Positions 22,493 to 34,137 of a DNA stretch of 64,000 bases are shown here, piece by piece. Origin of the DNA: Beverwykella pulmonaria (lineage: Eukaryota > Ascomycota > Dothideomycetes > Pleosporales > Melanommataceae); the NCBI GenBank assembly GCA_001599595.1, contig BCHH01000019.1:374411-438410 (forward strand). Direction: 5' to 3'. How positions within the stretch are numbered: the first letter of the stretch is position 1; each line of letters starts with the position of its first letter. A program made the translations under genes and the position numbers. The notes beneath the pieces were generated by a model. It was not told where the DNA came from, made no database searches, and saw only the letters and a list, made by a program, of their open reading frames with translations.

Positions 22493-24592
22493 TCAGATTT
22501 TCTTATCCGTTGATCCCACTGGTACAAGTTGGTCCGACCCTCCATCCCCCTGATCTATCTTTCCATCGATAACATTGCCATCGCGGCCGAGCATCATGTG
22601 TTGGATGTTGACCTTTGGTCCCTTGAACCACTTGCGGGCAGATATGAACCACCAGATGGTTACAAGGAGCATAGGTCCGCCATAAACAAGGCATGTCCAG
22701 TTCATACCTTCGAGACTGGGGGAATGTCAGTCCAAACGGCGTTGAGTAGTAAGTTAAGGGAGTGAGAACTCACGTAAGGTCGGCTCCGGTGGTGCTGGGA
22801 AGGCAAAGGATTGGGACCATCAAAGCAACGAAGCCCGAGGCAACCACTCCGATTGGAATGGAGAGCTTTCCTAAATGCCAGGGGCCGGCCCGGAATCGGT
22901 TGCCCACGAAGAATACTCTGATAAAGATCGGAAGTGTGAAAGCTGAATTGGAACCATTAGAAAGCTCTTCCTGGGAAGGGATGAAGTAGAGATGAAACAC
23001 TCACCGACGAAGGCGGCGATAGCTCCAATGGAGAAGAGGGCCCCCACTGCAATGGAGCCACCAAAGATAAGTAGCAAAAGTAGAATACCAATAACGCAAT
23101 TGAACCAAACGGCATTAACTGGTGTTTGTGTAGTCTTGTTCACGATCTTCCAATAGTTGGACAAGGGGAAACAGTCATCTCGTGCGTAGGCAAAGGTGAC
23201 TCGGGAGGCGGCAATCATGCAGCCTTGACCCATCGAAAACCCAGCGATGATGGTGAGTGATAGAATGGCGAGAGTGATCTTCTGCGGCATGCACTGCATC
23301 AGATACGCAGCGAACGGCTGCCCGAGATCGGAACCTAGCACCCCATCAATGTCGACCACGGTGTATGCAACAACAAGCTGGAGGAACCAGCCGAAGATGC
23401 CTCCGGTTGCAGACGTCATCACGATAGCTCGCGGAGACGCAATATTGGCGTTGGAGCATTCCTCGGCCAAATGGAAAGGACTATCGTAACCTGACATAGT
23501 CCAGATGACACCGATGAAGCTCATCAAGACCGAAATTCCAGGGGGAAATACGGTTCCCTCGTAGATGGTGCCCCAGACCTCGCTCGACGGGGTAAACTTG
23601 GGAAGACCGCGAGACTCCCGATCTGTGCCAGCAGGGATCAAAATTATAACAATGATCAAAGCGATGAAGTTGAAGGTGGACCCGGCCGAGTTGATGTGTG
23701 CGAGCCATCTTGTTGGGAGTGAAGACATGACACCGTGAATCAACATCAAAAGGACAGTGAGTAGGAATGTCTGGTAGTTCGTAGGCACGTAATCGGGGTT
23801 GACGATAGACGCGGCTGCAAGACACATTGCAGAAATGCCGTAATTCACTGACATGAAAATGTTAGCAACTAATTGGTCTTGAAAAGAAGCCTGGGTCCTT
23901 ACCCGATGGGGCGGCTGTTACTTGAGCAAGCCAGTTACTCCATCCCGTAATCCAAGCTGCGAAAGGACCCCATCCAGGGGGTGCGAGTACGGCGGCAGCA
24001 TAATACAATCCTCCACTCGTCGGCATAGAACTACACAGTTCCGCCATACTCATGGCCACACACTGAATCCCAATCATAGCAACAATCCATCCCCAAGTCA
24101 TTCCTATCATCAGTCAGCCAAAATAAGCCGCACAAAAACTCGTTGCTATGACGTTCGATTAAACATTCCGAGAATCTAGCGCGCAACATCTTCCAGCAGA
24201 TATAACCAAACTTAGCAAAGCCGCCATTCCATTGGCTTTCCGCCTAGAAATTGGCGGTGAGGCTGGATGTACCCAATCTGCGCTCGGAGCTCGTAACATG
24301 GAGGAATGAACGTACCGGCCGTACCAGCATATCCCATGCCATAGTACAGTGTGGAAGCGAACGATGGCAGCAAGCCCAGAACAGCAAAGGACACACAGAA
24401 AGTGGTAAACAGAGAGAACTCGCGTTTGAACTCTGACTTGTAACCAAGCGCAGCGAGAATTTCTTCATCAGCACTGAACTCATGCGTTGGGTCGAAGGGA
24501 ACGTCGCCGCCGGGCAAGACAGAAGTCACGGGCTCTTCGGCAACGCTGTGCCTATGAGACATTATCGGCTCGGGAGCCATGGTCGGGTCCAT
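22493..24592 (-). CDS. APC-superfamily permease (GABA/choline/amino-acid permease type)
   Basis: Five exons (24592-24316, 24103-23903, 23847-23005, 22942-22774, 22715-22493) give 570 residues. The hydrophilic N-terminus contains the conserved family segment LAALGYKSEFKREFS. About 12 hydrophobic segments follow, including FCVSFAVLGLLPS, the MAELCSSMPTSGGLYYA loop that is diagnostic for this branch, and the GYDSPFHLAEE segment. The fungal relatives import GABA, choline or amino acids by proton symport at the plasma membrane; the substrate here cannot be read from sequence. Intron 1 is 212 bp, several times longer than most others in the window, but frames join exactly (GTAG then MTWGW). Confidence 0.9.
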
Positions 24593-25341
24593 TGGCGTGT
24601 CGCGGTAGTATCGGGGTCGACTGTGCAGGGTGGCAGAAAGGGAGAACTATGAGAAGCCAACCGCACTCATATACATACGAGGGTAGGGAGTATAAGTGAA
24701 CCTGGCCGTCGGATGCGGCAACTCGATGCTGTACCCGGTAGCAAAATGATGCTGCGCGGGGTGCGATAAGTCTAAGGCTATCTTGAGCTTGGCTATCTTC
24801 GATTCCTTGAGCTCTCGAGCTTGGGGAGAGAGGCGTGCGACGTCTTATCAGCGGGATCGCCTAGCCCAGGACATCCTAGCAATGTGATTGACCGACGCAC
24901 CCAACTGCTTCGGTTGTGGACGAATTGCAACTACCTGCCGTAAACAGTCCTCACATGTGCACGCCACCAGAGTGTAGGACGCGGGCAAAGAGAGGGGTTG
25001 TGGTTCACGCATGAGTATCTCGATGTAGGCGACGGCGAGTCTCGCTCTGCTCTTGACGTGCGGTTACGTCCAGCGCAGAACCGACACATCTGACGGGCGG
25101 GAAGAGGCCCCCGCAAATCGACCGTCCGGTGGAGCCTTGCCCTGGTCTCGCGGCTGGACCTACTCAAAGCGGCAAGTCCGAGGGGTGAAACAAACCGGGG
25201 CACGTGACACTTTTCACGAACGCGCCGAAGGGGGTTTGCACACTGCGCAAAGCTTCACACGCTGGCCGTCCACGCGTTAGGTATCTCGAAACTGTCACGG
25301 CTTTACATAACGCTGCAAGAACGCGCAGCAAATGTCTAATA
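24593..25341. other. Intergenic region, permease promoter; no gene seen
   Basis: The 0.75-kb spacer lies between the permease start and the palC stop. I saw no further gene or repeat. Confidence 0.4.
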
Positions 25342-26963
25342 TCAGTAGTAGCTCGTGCCAGCACTGTAATCTGCCCTGGCGCCCGGAAATGCCCCTGCCG
25401 GCACGTTGTTGGGCCTTTCGTCGTCATCAGCACTGTCATCCTCCTCTCCTTCAAACGCCGTGTCGCCAGGGTCGGGTGGTGCTCGCATACGGATAATAGA
25501 CTCCTCTTCCAGCGCAGGCGGAACAAACGACTTCTGGCTCGGATACTCTCTCCCTGAGGGCATACTCGCGAGCAACGGTTCCGACGGCGGTATAAGTTGA
25601 ATCCCAACCTAGACGAAGTCAGCGCACTTCTAGAAGATAGACTACTACTACGTGTTCCTGCATCCGGGGAGAATCACAGGGGTGTGTCTAGGAGCATCTT
25701 TAGGAGAGTGCAAAAGCCCCGCTGGCAGACACGGTGGGCAGAGTTGGTGCCTCGCCCCTGGTATTCACCTTAGATGCGGGAACAGGGAGTATATCCACAT
25801 ACTGTGTCATTCATCTTCTCCCACTTCTTCAACAGCATATCCACTACCCGGCCCTCCTCGAATTTACCAGCATCCGTACCCCAACCCTCGCCCTTTTCAA
25901 TCTTCCGATCCTCTCTCTTTTCTTGCCAATCTTTCTTGAGCTTGGAAAATCCGGACCTTTTCTTCTCTTCCTCCTCTCCCAAGGCTGTGAATCCGAGCTC
26001 TTTCTGGGCGCCCCGTAGCCATGCGATGCCCTCGCCAGTTTTGCCCGCCAATTCCGCATCGATTCCAAGGAAACGACATGCCTTGCCTTTTGCTGTTCGC
26101 CGGAGATCATCGACGTACTTGGTCAGGCTCTCGTTGACCTTGGGCGTTCTTCCCAGCATCGCTTGGGCCTTTGCAGCGTGTTCCGAGGACGCCAAACAGA
26201 GGCGAGCGAAGAGATGTGCGCGGACCTTTGGTATCTCCACGCCCTTAAACATCCAGTCCTTGTTCTGCTTGTTTCTGTCTTCTAGCACGACGTTTGGATA
26301 CGGGTCATCCTTTAGCACTGTGATCAGTGTAGCTTCAGCCAAGGTGAGCTCCGCTAGAGCCCCGAGTACAGAGATGGAAATGTCCACGGCCGCAGGCTGG
26401 CTATGCCACTGTCCAGCCCGATTCACCAGATATGTGTGTATGGCGCTTGCATCGAAGAAATATTTCATTGCCGCGGCAATCGCTTTCGCTCTCTGCTCCG
26501 GTGCTGGCAGAGTCGCGCTGTAGATTGTGTGAAGCTGAGCCCGAGCCTGCAGGCTGTGAACGTATGCGAGGGTAGATAACGTGAAGAAGAGCTCGCTTTC
26601 TAGGCTCTTTAGCTTAACTCGTGCTGGCTCCCGTCCAGGTATAGAGGTTCCCAGAGTTGAGCGCCATTCTACCTCGAGTTCTTTGACCAAGACCAGGTCG
26701 ATTTCTTCTCCAGCACAGCTGGCACCACTCAGACCGGCGTCCAGCGCGAAAAGGTACGGAATATAGTCATTGAGAGCTGAGTGGACAGTGGATAGATTCG
26801 AAGCTTGTGAAGAGGGCGGGATGCGCTTGTGCCGCTTGAGCAGGTCGCGCACTAGGCCGCGGGCAGTGGTCGCGCAATTTGGGAGCGACGGGTGAGTGCT
26901 ACTGCTAAAATAGTCGGTGAAAGAAATACTCGAGGTCGTCGGGAGGACAAATGGAAACGGCAT
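25342..26963 (-). CDS. palC: PalC, BRO1-domain protein of the ambient-pH signalling pathway
   Basis: Two exons (26963-25803 and 25608-25342) give 475 residues. The start MPFPFVLPTTSS is the conserved PalC N-terminus; the frame is open further upstream but only this ATG fits. The BRO1 domain covers most of exon 1: helices with LFFTLSTLAYVHSL, the HTYLVNRAGQW segment and ARLCLASSEHAAKAQAML. Exon 2 begins with the conserved PPSEPLLASMPSGREYP segment and ends in an acidic tail. PalC links the PalH receptor complex to ESCRT-III so that the PacC transcription factor is proteolytically activated at alkaline pH. The single intron is 194 bp, long for this window, and contains a dispersed-repeat fragment. 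Confidence 0.93.
25649..25740 (+). repeat. Dispersed-repeat fragment inside the palC intron
   Basis: The stretch CGTGTTCC...GGTGTGTCTAGGA...TAGGA...AAAAGCCCCGCTGGCAG can be aligned along its length with 32620-32712, at roughly two thirds identity by eye. It lies within the 25609-25802 intron of palC and spans about half of that intron. It carries no coding content. Confidence 0.5.
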
Positions 26964-27287
26964 GGCGGAGGTGTAACGCTGCGGACGCTGCTGTTGCTGT
27001 ACACAGCTTGCGGGCTGACGTCGAAGGGACGGAGGTGGGGCTCGTCGATGCATGAAAGCATAGCTTCGGCGCATGTCTTGGCACAAATAGACCACTCTAC
27101 TTCATTATTTCATGAGCGGGCCGGATTGCTAAGCACTGAGCATAGTCACGGTGCTAGAGTGACTGCTATGAATTGTGTGTTTGCCATTGAGAACATTTGC
27201 TTGTATCTTAGCCTTCCCAGTCAAAAGAGAATCAGAGGTCCCTTGCGCCAGCTCCCGATCATATCGTATATACAAAGTTCCCTCTCT

Positions 27288-27720
27288 CTATTCGGGCTTC
27301 GGAATGTAGTTCTGCTGTGCGAACAAGTATCCCTTGACCTTGGCATCCTTCAGCAATTCGAAGTATCGTTCTGCGATATCGAATTAGCGATTGACCTTTG
27401 AATGTCCCCCTTCGCACATGCAATGTCCTTAAAATGCCAACAGCTACCACCACATTGCGGCATCTTCCTCTGATCATAGTAGGGCTGCGCTCACCTCGTA
27501 AATGTCCACACTTCTCCAGATGATTGACGCCTTCCCGTCTATAGCACTTGCCCATCTCCTCTCGCACCAACCGCGCCATCATGCTTCTGACCCATTGCTC
27601 GCGGATGATTGCGTCTTGTGCAGCCTTGAGCGCCTGGTTGTCATCGTAGTCGACGCCGTCGAAGGTGGGGGGGACCTTGGGCTTCTTGGCCAGGAAAGCC
27701 TCGGATTCGGGGGTCGGCAT
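27288..27720 (-). CDS. NADH:ubiquinone oxidoreductase 12 kDa subunit (complex I, NDUFB10/PDSW type)
   Basis: Two exons (27720-27495 and 27370-27288) give 102 residues. The start MPTPESEAFLAKKPKVPPTFDGVD matches the start of the fungal 12 kDa subunit in pattern. The core has DAIIREQWVRSMMARLVREE, then CYRREGVNHLEKCG with the two conserved cysteines, and the second exon adds RYFELLKDAKVKGY. It is an accessory subunit of the membrane arm of mitochondrial complex I; there is no cleavable presequence, as usual for this subunit. The frame is open upstream to 27792, but the conserved start is at 27720. It lies in tandem with palC, 324 bp apart. Confidence 0.92.
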
Positions 27721-28016
27721 GGCGGTGATCGCGTCTCGATGTGCAAAGACCTTCGCAAGGCGGTTGTATGTGGGCTCTCGAAGTGGTGTCACTCGTCAAT
27801 GGCGTCTGCGGTGGACGTTGTCGTAGGGAATCGCTGGGTAGAGTTGAGTCGGGGTACAAGCGTGACAGCAAGGGCGGGCGAACCTCGGCCGGATTGGGCA
27901 ACCTCACTACAATTTAAGTTCCTCGCGATACTCCCTCTCAACCAACAACACCATCCGAATTTGCGCCTTGCAATCTTGTCAACTACTCGGCATCCCGCCT
28001 TTATATCCTACCCTCC

Positions 28017-28634
28017 CTATTTCTTCCCTCTCCCATCTACTACCGCTTGCTTCGGCAGCACTAAACGCTTCTCTCGCAATGCCACCATCAACCCATCCCC
28101 CTTCGTTTTCCAATCTTTAACCCAACTTCCCATAACCTCACCCACAGCGCCCCACTCCGCGTACCTGGCTTCCTCGGGTACAGGACTCACGTACTTGACT
28201 TTCCATCTCCAGTCTTCAAACTTGACTCCGTTTCCAGTTCTCACTGCTTCGAGCCGCTCCTTGCGATGCTGTAAGCAGAGTGAGCACATGTGGTGGACTT
28301 TGAACGACTGAAATGGGTGGAGGAGTCTGATTTTGCATTTTTCCTCTCCATCTCCTTCGGCTGCTGCGCTATCTTTGCTGTTTGTGCAGGTGTTGGCCGT
28401 GAGCGGTGTTGCTGGTGATGTCGATGGTCCGGGCACACATTCCATGGTTGTCTTAGCGGCTGAAGCCGTAGGGTCTACTGAAGTACCCAGTCCGATTGCT
28501 TCTGCTTTTGAGGGTCCAGTAGGCAGAACGCTTAATCCATACTCGGAGCGGGTTGCCGTGCAGATGCTGATGGGTTTCGCGGAGGTCGTCGAATGTCCGC
28601 ACCCAAGAAAAATATAAAGGCGGTAATAGCACAT
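28017..28634 (-). CDS. Small Cys/His-containing protein of unknown function
   Basis: One exon of 205 residues starting with MCYYRLYIFLGCGHS. Cysteines and histidines are clustered near the N-terminus (Cys2, Cys12, His14, Cys25) and again near residues 100-124 (KCKIRLLHP, HHMCSLCLQHR), a spacing that could bind a metal ion. A Ser/Thr/Ala/Pro-rich linker separates the two clusters. The C-terminal part has a conserved-looking WRWKVKYVSPVPEEARYAEW stretch. Many filamentous fungi carry uncharacterised proteins with this kind of MCYY...CGH start. The function is unknown. The frame is intact and codon use resembles neighbouring genes. Confidence 0.65.
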   Translation of the reverse strand: MCYYRLYIFLGCGHSTTSAKPISICTATRSEYGLSVLPTGPSKAEAIGLGTSVDPTASAAKTTMECVPGPSTSPATPLTANTCTNSKDSAAAEGDGEEKCKIRLLHPFQSFKVHHMCSLCLQHRKERLEAVRTGNGVKFEDWRWKVKYVSPVPEEARYAEWGAVGEVMGSWVKDWKTKGDGLMVALREKRLVLPKQAVVDGRGKK

Positions 28635-29284
28635 GATGAAATGAGATCTGTAATTGAATTTGTGGTAGTCTTGTGGAGACGTGATTTATATTTCATTTGT
28701 GGCTATTGTTCTTTGTCGGCGGGTACCTAAATACAAACGCAGCCTTGTTGAATACGAAGAATGCTATCCAACCCGTGAAAGACGTGTGGACATTCAACAA
28801 TTACGTGGAAGTGTGAGTGCATGCATTGGCTGCATTCGGGCGAGCCCGCAAACGGTGCAGGGTGGAGAGTGTGGTAATATCATCTACTGGAACAGAGTGG
28901 ACTTCTTACCGCTATGTTTTCCAACGCTCACTAGGAAGACAGTACTGATAATACAAGTTGATATGTTCGTGGATACGATTTCAAATACATCTCTCCAGGC
29001 AGGTACGAAAGTGCAGCGTAATGCAAGATTGATTGGTTCGGTTCTAGCCTGCACTACGGGTGAGTGCCTGTTCTGTGGAGGCAAATGTTGTCATAGTCCT
29101 CCTTTTCGAGAAACAGTTTTTTCCACACCGACTTGATAGATGGACGCCAGTCTAGCTTGAATGAAAGTTCTGAGTTTCAGCATATCGAGCATAACATATT
29201 TGGCATTTCTGGGTATATATATATATATTGAAGAAGGTTTCAACCAACACTTTTCTTTCTTACACAAACGCCTCAACACCTACT
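28635..29284. other. Intergenic region with a TA microsatellite
   Basis: No gene was found in this 650-bp spacer. A run of TA dinucleotides lies at 29214-29228, just downstream of the MFS transporter stop. Confidence 0.5.
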
Positions 29285-31359
29285 TTATACTTTCAATTCC
29301 TTATCCTGCTCTACGGTGCCCGAATTAGCTTCCAGATCAGTTAGAGGCCCTCCCTTACTCGCTCTTTTCTTCTCCTTCTTCTCCGCCCTCTCGGCCTCCC
29401 GTTCCAGCCTCCTCTTCTCTTCCTCTCCCAACCCCGTCTTTGTTTCCTCGTGATGCTTATTCAACACATTCTTTGCAATGAACAAACTAATCACCAGACC
29501 CGCGACGGCAAACGCCACATACATAATCCACATGCTGCTCAAACTATCCGAAAACGCTGAACGTGCAACTGCTTTCTCATTCTCGGGCAAGGAAGCAATG
29601 ATCCCAACATTTGCACCTGCAGAACCGCCGCCAAAGGCGGATGCCACCTCAGGCCCTAGCGTGGATTGGAGGATAGGTTGCTTCGACTTCATTTGGTTTT
29701 GGAAGATGACGGAGCCAACGACAATAGAGATGGCGGAGCCGAGGTTGCGGACAAAGCCAAAGGTTGCGGTGGCGGTGGCAATATCGCGTTTCTGCAAAAT
29801 AGATAGTTAGTTGCGTTCATGAGATCGAATATTGGATTGTAATTGTGATCTGTTTGCCAAAACCAACAAAGCGCAGGGGACCTGCACATAGATCGGATAA
29901 GGAATACGTACCGGTATGAGACTTTGTAGAGCTATGAGAGGGGACTGGAAATTGGGACCGACACCAATGCCTGCCACGATCTGGTAAATAATGATCTTAG
30001 CCCAAGAAGAGTTAGGCCCCAAGTCGATGAACAGTCCAAACCCAATAGTCATAAAGACCATGCCAAACCAAATCGGAGGGAGATAGTGACCAGTCTTCCG
30101 AATGAATATCCCTGTAAATGCTGAGAGGAAGCTGAGAGATAAGGCTGTCGGTAGCAGATAGACACCAGACAAAATAGGCGTTGCGCCAAGAACGGCCTGG
30201 AAGTATAGTGGCAAGAAGTATGATCCCGAAATGAAGACAAATGCGTGGGAAAAGCAGACCCCAAGCGCTGCGAGATTTGAACGTTTCGAGAAGATGGTGA
30301 GGGGCATGAGTGGATATGGCGCGAACCTGTGCTCGACAAGGAAGAACAGCCCAATCGTTGCCACGCCAAAGACTATCAAGCAAATGACGGTGGCAGAGCT
30401 CCAGGGATACGTAATTCCTCCAAATTCAAGTCCTAGAAGCAGTAGTATGGTCCCAGTAGTCATGGTAAGGGCTCCAAGCCAGTCTACAGCCTTCAGTCCC
30501 TGGCGTAAGGGAGTTTTGGGTGTATGCAAGTCCAAAACGAGCAATATGATGATAAAGGCCAGTCCGTCGAAAGGTAGATTAATATAGAAACACCATCTCC
30601 AGCTAAAATCGAAGTCAGAAAGGCAAAAGACAGAAAGAAAGGGCAAGGGGAGACATACCTAACTTTCTGGGTGAAGGCTCCTCCGACTACAGGACCCAGA
30701 CTGGATGCAAGCGCCCAGACTCCCCCAATTATGCCAAAATATGCTCCTCTTTCTCTCATAGCAAACAGATCGGAGATGGCGATATTGACGAGTACAATGA
30801 GCCCTCCTCCGCCAATGCCTTGAACTACTCGAGCTGCAATCAGCATTCTCATATTGACCGCCACACCAGCCAGCAGTGATCCGATGAAAAAAACGACATT
30901 GGCGACCAAGATAATGGGTTTCCTCCCAAAGATATCCGACACCTTTCCCCAGATAGGTGTCGCTGCCGAGTTTGCGATCAAATATGCGCTGCCAACCCAA
31001 GTATATCCCGACGCGGAGTGGAAAGTTTCGGCGATGGTCGGAAGTGCGGTGGTGACGATAGTAATGTCTAAGGCGACAAGAAGGACGGATATGCCTAGCG
31101 ATAGCATGATGAGGGCGATCTTGAGCTTGCTTCGGGGAACTTGTTGGCCATCTTGCGCTTCGAGCGCGTGGGGCGCATCTTCTGTAGCAGACTCTTCTTC
31201 CTTCTTATGGGAATCTGTGGGATTCTCGTTTGTATCTGAGTGGCTTGAATCACTCGTCGACGGAATAGGAGGATCTATTTGTTTGACTATGTTTAGTGGT
31301 GGTTGTGGTCCGAGACTTGGTGTCGCGAGCCCGTTCTTTTCGGTGGAAGAGGCGTTCAT
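29285..31359 (-). CDS. MFS drug/toxin exporter, 14-helix type
   Basis: Three exons (31359-30659, 30602-29912, 29791-29285) give 632 residues. The N-terminal 90 residues are hydrophilic with Ser/Asp/Glu. Major-facilitator signatures are present: the helix-1 motif LDITIVTTALPTI, motif A (GKVSDIFGRKP), the helix-4 RVVQGIGGGGL, and motif C (SSLGPVVGGAF). WRWCFYINLP, formed across intron 1, is typical of the fungal DHA2 drug:proton antiporter group. The Lys/Glu-rich C-terminal tail is cytosolic. Such pumps export xenobiotics or secondary metabolites at the plasma membrane. No biosynthetic gene lies next to it, so a metabolite-specific role is not supported. Confidence 0.92.
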
Positions 31360-32372
31360 GATGGTGACGAGGCGGACAAAAGCGCAAGAAAAGTCTTGTC
31401 TTTAAGTTTCATTGCGAGGGAGTGGTTTGTACGATAGTTGACAAACCAAAGACATGGTGGGTCGAAGTCGCATCATAGAACGATGGCAAATCGGCTTCGG
31501 CACGCACTAAAAGCCGATGTGCGATGAGATGACAGGGTTAAGGCGATCGCGAAATTGTGGGGATTTCAGGTGAATAAGACGGGATAGTCGGTCAGGCTCA
31601 ATGTGCAGGTCGCGCATGTTACGATGTGTAAGGAGAAGAGACGTAGATGAAGTTGGGTAAACAGATAACGTGATGCATTTTATGGATGTCGCCGGGTTTC
31701 TCCCAAGGTTGCTTGGCTTTAGGCATAAAGGAGGTCTTATCGAACACCCAACGGTTATTCGATTTCGAGTAAGATGCAGGGTATTGTATCTCCAATGAAC
31801 ACTCCCAAAAGAGCTAGCAAAGGAGCCCTCCCAGCAGACACAGTAGGACTCAGTACCGCTAAGTTGATCTTTTTGCCCTCTGGCTAGGATCGAACCAGGT
31901 GTGGGATAGTTGGTTGGGTGACAGCATGAACAAAGATGCCCACCGAGGTGGAGGCACGCGAGTGGCATGTCTTCCTTGACTGATGCAGGTACGATCTGAC
32001 AAAATGCTGTGGTTGTACGGAAGATGTACATGTACGATAATTGCTTTAGGCAGATGACAGGGTCGGAAGGAGCACGCTTTTGGCCTGCTGCAAAAATTGC
32101 ATTGCTTGCCCAGCATACAGAATGCAATTAACAGGACAGTCAACGAAATAACGGATGCAGAAAAGAATTTCACCATAGCCCGCCGATGTTTATGGTATAC
32201 GCGCAAAGAATCAATGTACAAAGGTATATGTGCGGCAACGAGTTGTGCGGCAATGCGTCGTGCGGCGGCTGATGTTTGATGTACGATTCGGTGCGAAAGA
32301 GCTAGTACCGTATATATACATAGGGATTGAGGAATACCCATAATTACGGATATGCAATTCTGGCTCCAGGTC

Positions 32373-32712
32373 AAAAGGATCAAGGGAGTACTACAAAACC
32401 CTGCTGTATCTGCCAGTGATAATTTTGCTATTCTTGAAATGATTGCTGGGTATTCACTTAAACTAGCTCCTTCGCACCACCGTGCTGGTTGTCGGGTACG
32501 CAAGGCATTATTAAAAGGCTTAACGTTATTAATGGTAAAACAAGAATTCTAGAATAAGGACCACATCTTCGCCGAAGTCGTTCTGAACCATCACTATTCT
32601 TGGGTGGCAGCCATGCCCGGCGTGTTCCCAAGTCTAAGGAACATGATAGGGGTCTGTCTTGGAAGACTGCTTAGGATTTTGTAAAAGGCGTGCTGGCAGC
32701 TACAGAGAGCCA
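32373..32712. mobile_element. Possible degraded MITE with short terminal inverted repeats
   Basis: CTGTATCTGCCAG at 32404-32416 and CTGGCAGCTACAG near 32693-32705 are inverted copies with one mismatch in 13, about 300 bp apart. The left end resembles 1338-1420 and the right end resembles 25649-25740, so the two ends of this element each have a dispersed relative. It has no coding capacity. The target duplication is not clear. It could instead be two independent repeat fragments. Confidence 0.4.
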
Positions 32713-33105
32713 AGCGATCCCTTTGTTCAGTTTTTGCAACCTCGGCCCGTTCAATGGCTTCACACAACCGGCGAGGCGTTCCTCGGGAGATTCTGGTAGT
32801 GGGCGCGCGGGACCCGTTCTCCCGCGGTCCACGCTGACGGCGTGCGTAGAGACGGCGTAGATTTTGTTGGATGAGCCAGAAGAGGGTCCCTGGTGTTGAG
32901 GAGCTAAACGGCGGGGCTAGCGCAGAGTGCAGCAGCAGAGTCGGGGTTGGATGCAAGTGCGCTCCCAGTGCCGCGGTTCCCAGTCTCTGCCTGGCGTCCA
33001 GCTGTCGTCGTGAACTTGATCCGTGACTACTGTCTCAGGTTGTCGACGGCTGTCTCCACGTCTGCCAATCCTGCCAATCCTTTCTCCCCGCAATCGGGCG
33101 CGAAC

Positions 33106-33148
33106 AGGCGAGGCGAGGCGAGGCAAGACGTGGCGTGGCGTGGCGTTG
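33106..33148 (+). repeat. GC-rich pentanucleotide repeat
   Basis: GGCGA units are followed by GTGGC units in a simple tandem array. No function is suggested. Confidence 0.7.
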
Positions 33149-34137
33149 GTATCTCGTGGTATCTGAGATGCGCTCGCTAGCATGCACGATGAGTGACGGC
33201 GCTGCAGTCCCTTGACATACTTTGCCTCTCCATAGGCCGAGGCGGGGGATCGACGGGTTCGTTCGTTCCAGACGAGCCTTTCGTTGAGCGACGCTGCAGA
33301 TACCACATAACCTGCATGGCGGATCAGCCGTCAAGCCGAGCGTAGCCATGATAGCTCGAGAGACTCGCAGCCCGCACGCTGATGGGGCCTCTGTTGCCAA
33401 AACGGCCGCGCAGAGTTGTGGGCCATGTGCGTGCTTTTTTTTTTTTCGTTGCCTGCCGGCAGCGCGTGTCTCGTGCACAAGATGGTGGCGTCCCGCGCTG
33501 TGAATAATGGATACACGGTCAGGACTGGCAGGTGATTCAAGCTGGAGGCCAGAAGGGCTGATGCTGCGCAGACGGCTACAGAGTACCCTGCTGTCTCTGG
33601 TTGCTTCCACCGGTGGTACAAGGGACTACGCACAGGCGGAGGGAAGCCGTGGTACACACCTGCAATGATAGCCTTCTGCCAGTTGAGGTGGGCTTGGGGC
33701 TTGATCCAAGTCTCACTTGTCCCCGCATGGCACACAGACCAGCCCACCGAACGCAGCCTAGCAGGCCATTCCCTTGAAGCTAGCTTTTTCATGGCAATGG
33801 CAATGGCTAATGCGCCCCTCACGCTCTATGCTTTCACCCTCACCGCACCCGCCCACTCCCCACGCGCTTCTTGCCCGTCTCCTCTACCCCCATCCTATTC
33901 CATCCCGCCCTTGCGTCGCTTGCCCACGGGTCCGCATTCCCCCGACTCCGCCCACAACAACAACAACCGCCTTTCCCCATTCCCCGTTATCCTGGAACAC
34001 CACTGAGCAACACCACCGCGGACGCATGTCGAGTCGAGCGCCATCAGCGGAGGGAGCATCTAGGCTGCCGACCATCGCCGTTTCACAGTAAGAGCCATTG
34101 AAGCATCTTGAATTGAGCCCGCACACCCGCAACAATA

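Larger units (their letters stand above)
31360..34137. other. Long intergenic region with repeat remnants
   Basis: 2.8 kb between the divergent MFS and Reg1-like genes. It holds the repeat remnants at 32373-32712, a pentanucleotide repeat at 33106-33148 and a long T run near 33437. Open frames in the GC-rich 33-34 kb part overlap on both strands and show no domain; I treat them as chance. The final 300 bp are CT-rich and probably form the leader of the Reg1-like gene. Confidence 0.5.

Noticed and set aside
24104..24315. Possible extra small exon inside the long first intron of the permease
   Set aside because: The outer exons join directly in frame at the conserved GTAG/MTWGW segment, and no internal frame fits the family.
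31880..31960. tRNA-like B-box (GGTTCGATCC on the minus strand)
   Set aside because: No matching A-box, anticodon stem or paired acceptor stem could be built around it.
32594..33822. Several overlapping open frames on the minus strand
   Set aside because: They overlap each other in different frames in GC-rich DNA with simple repeats and show no domain or splice structure.
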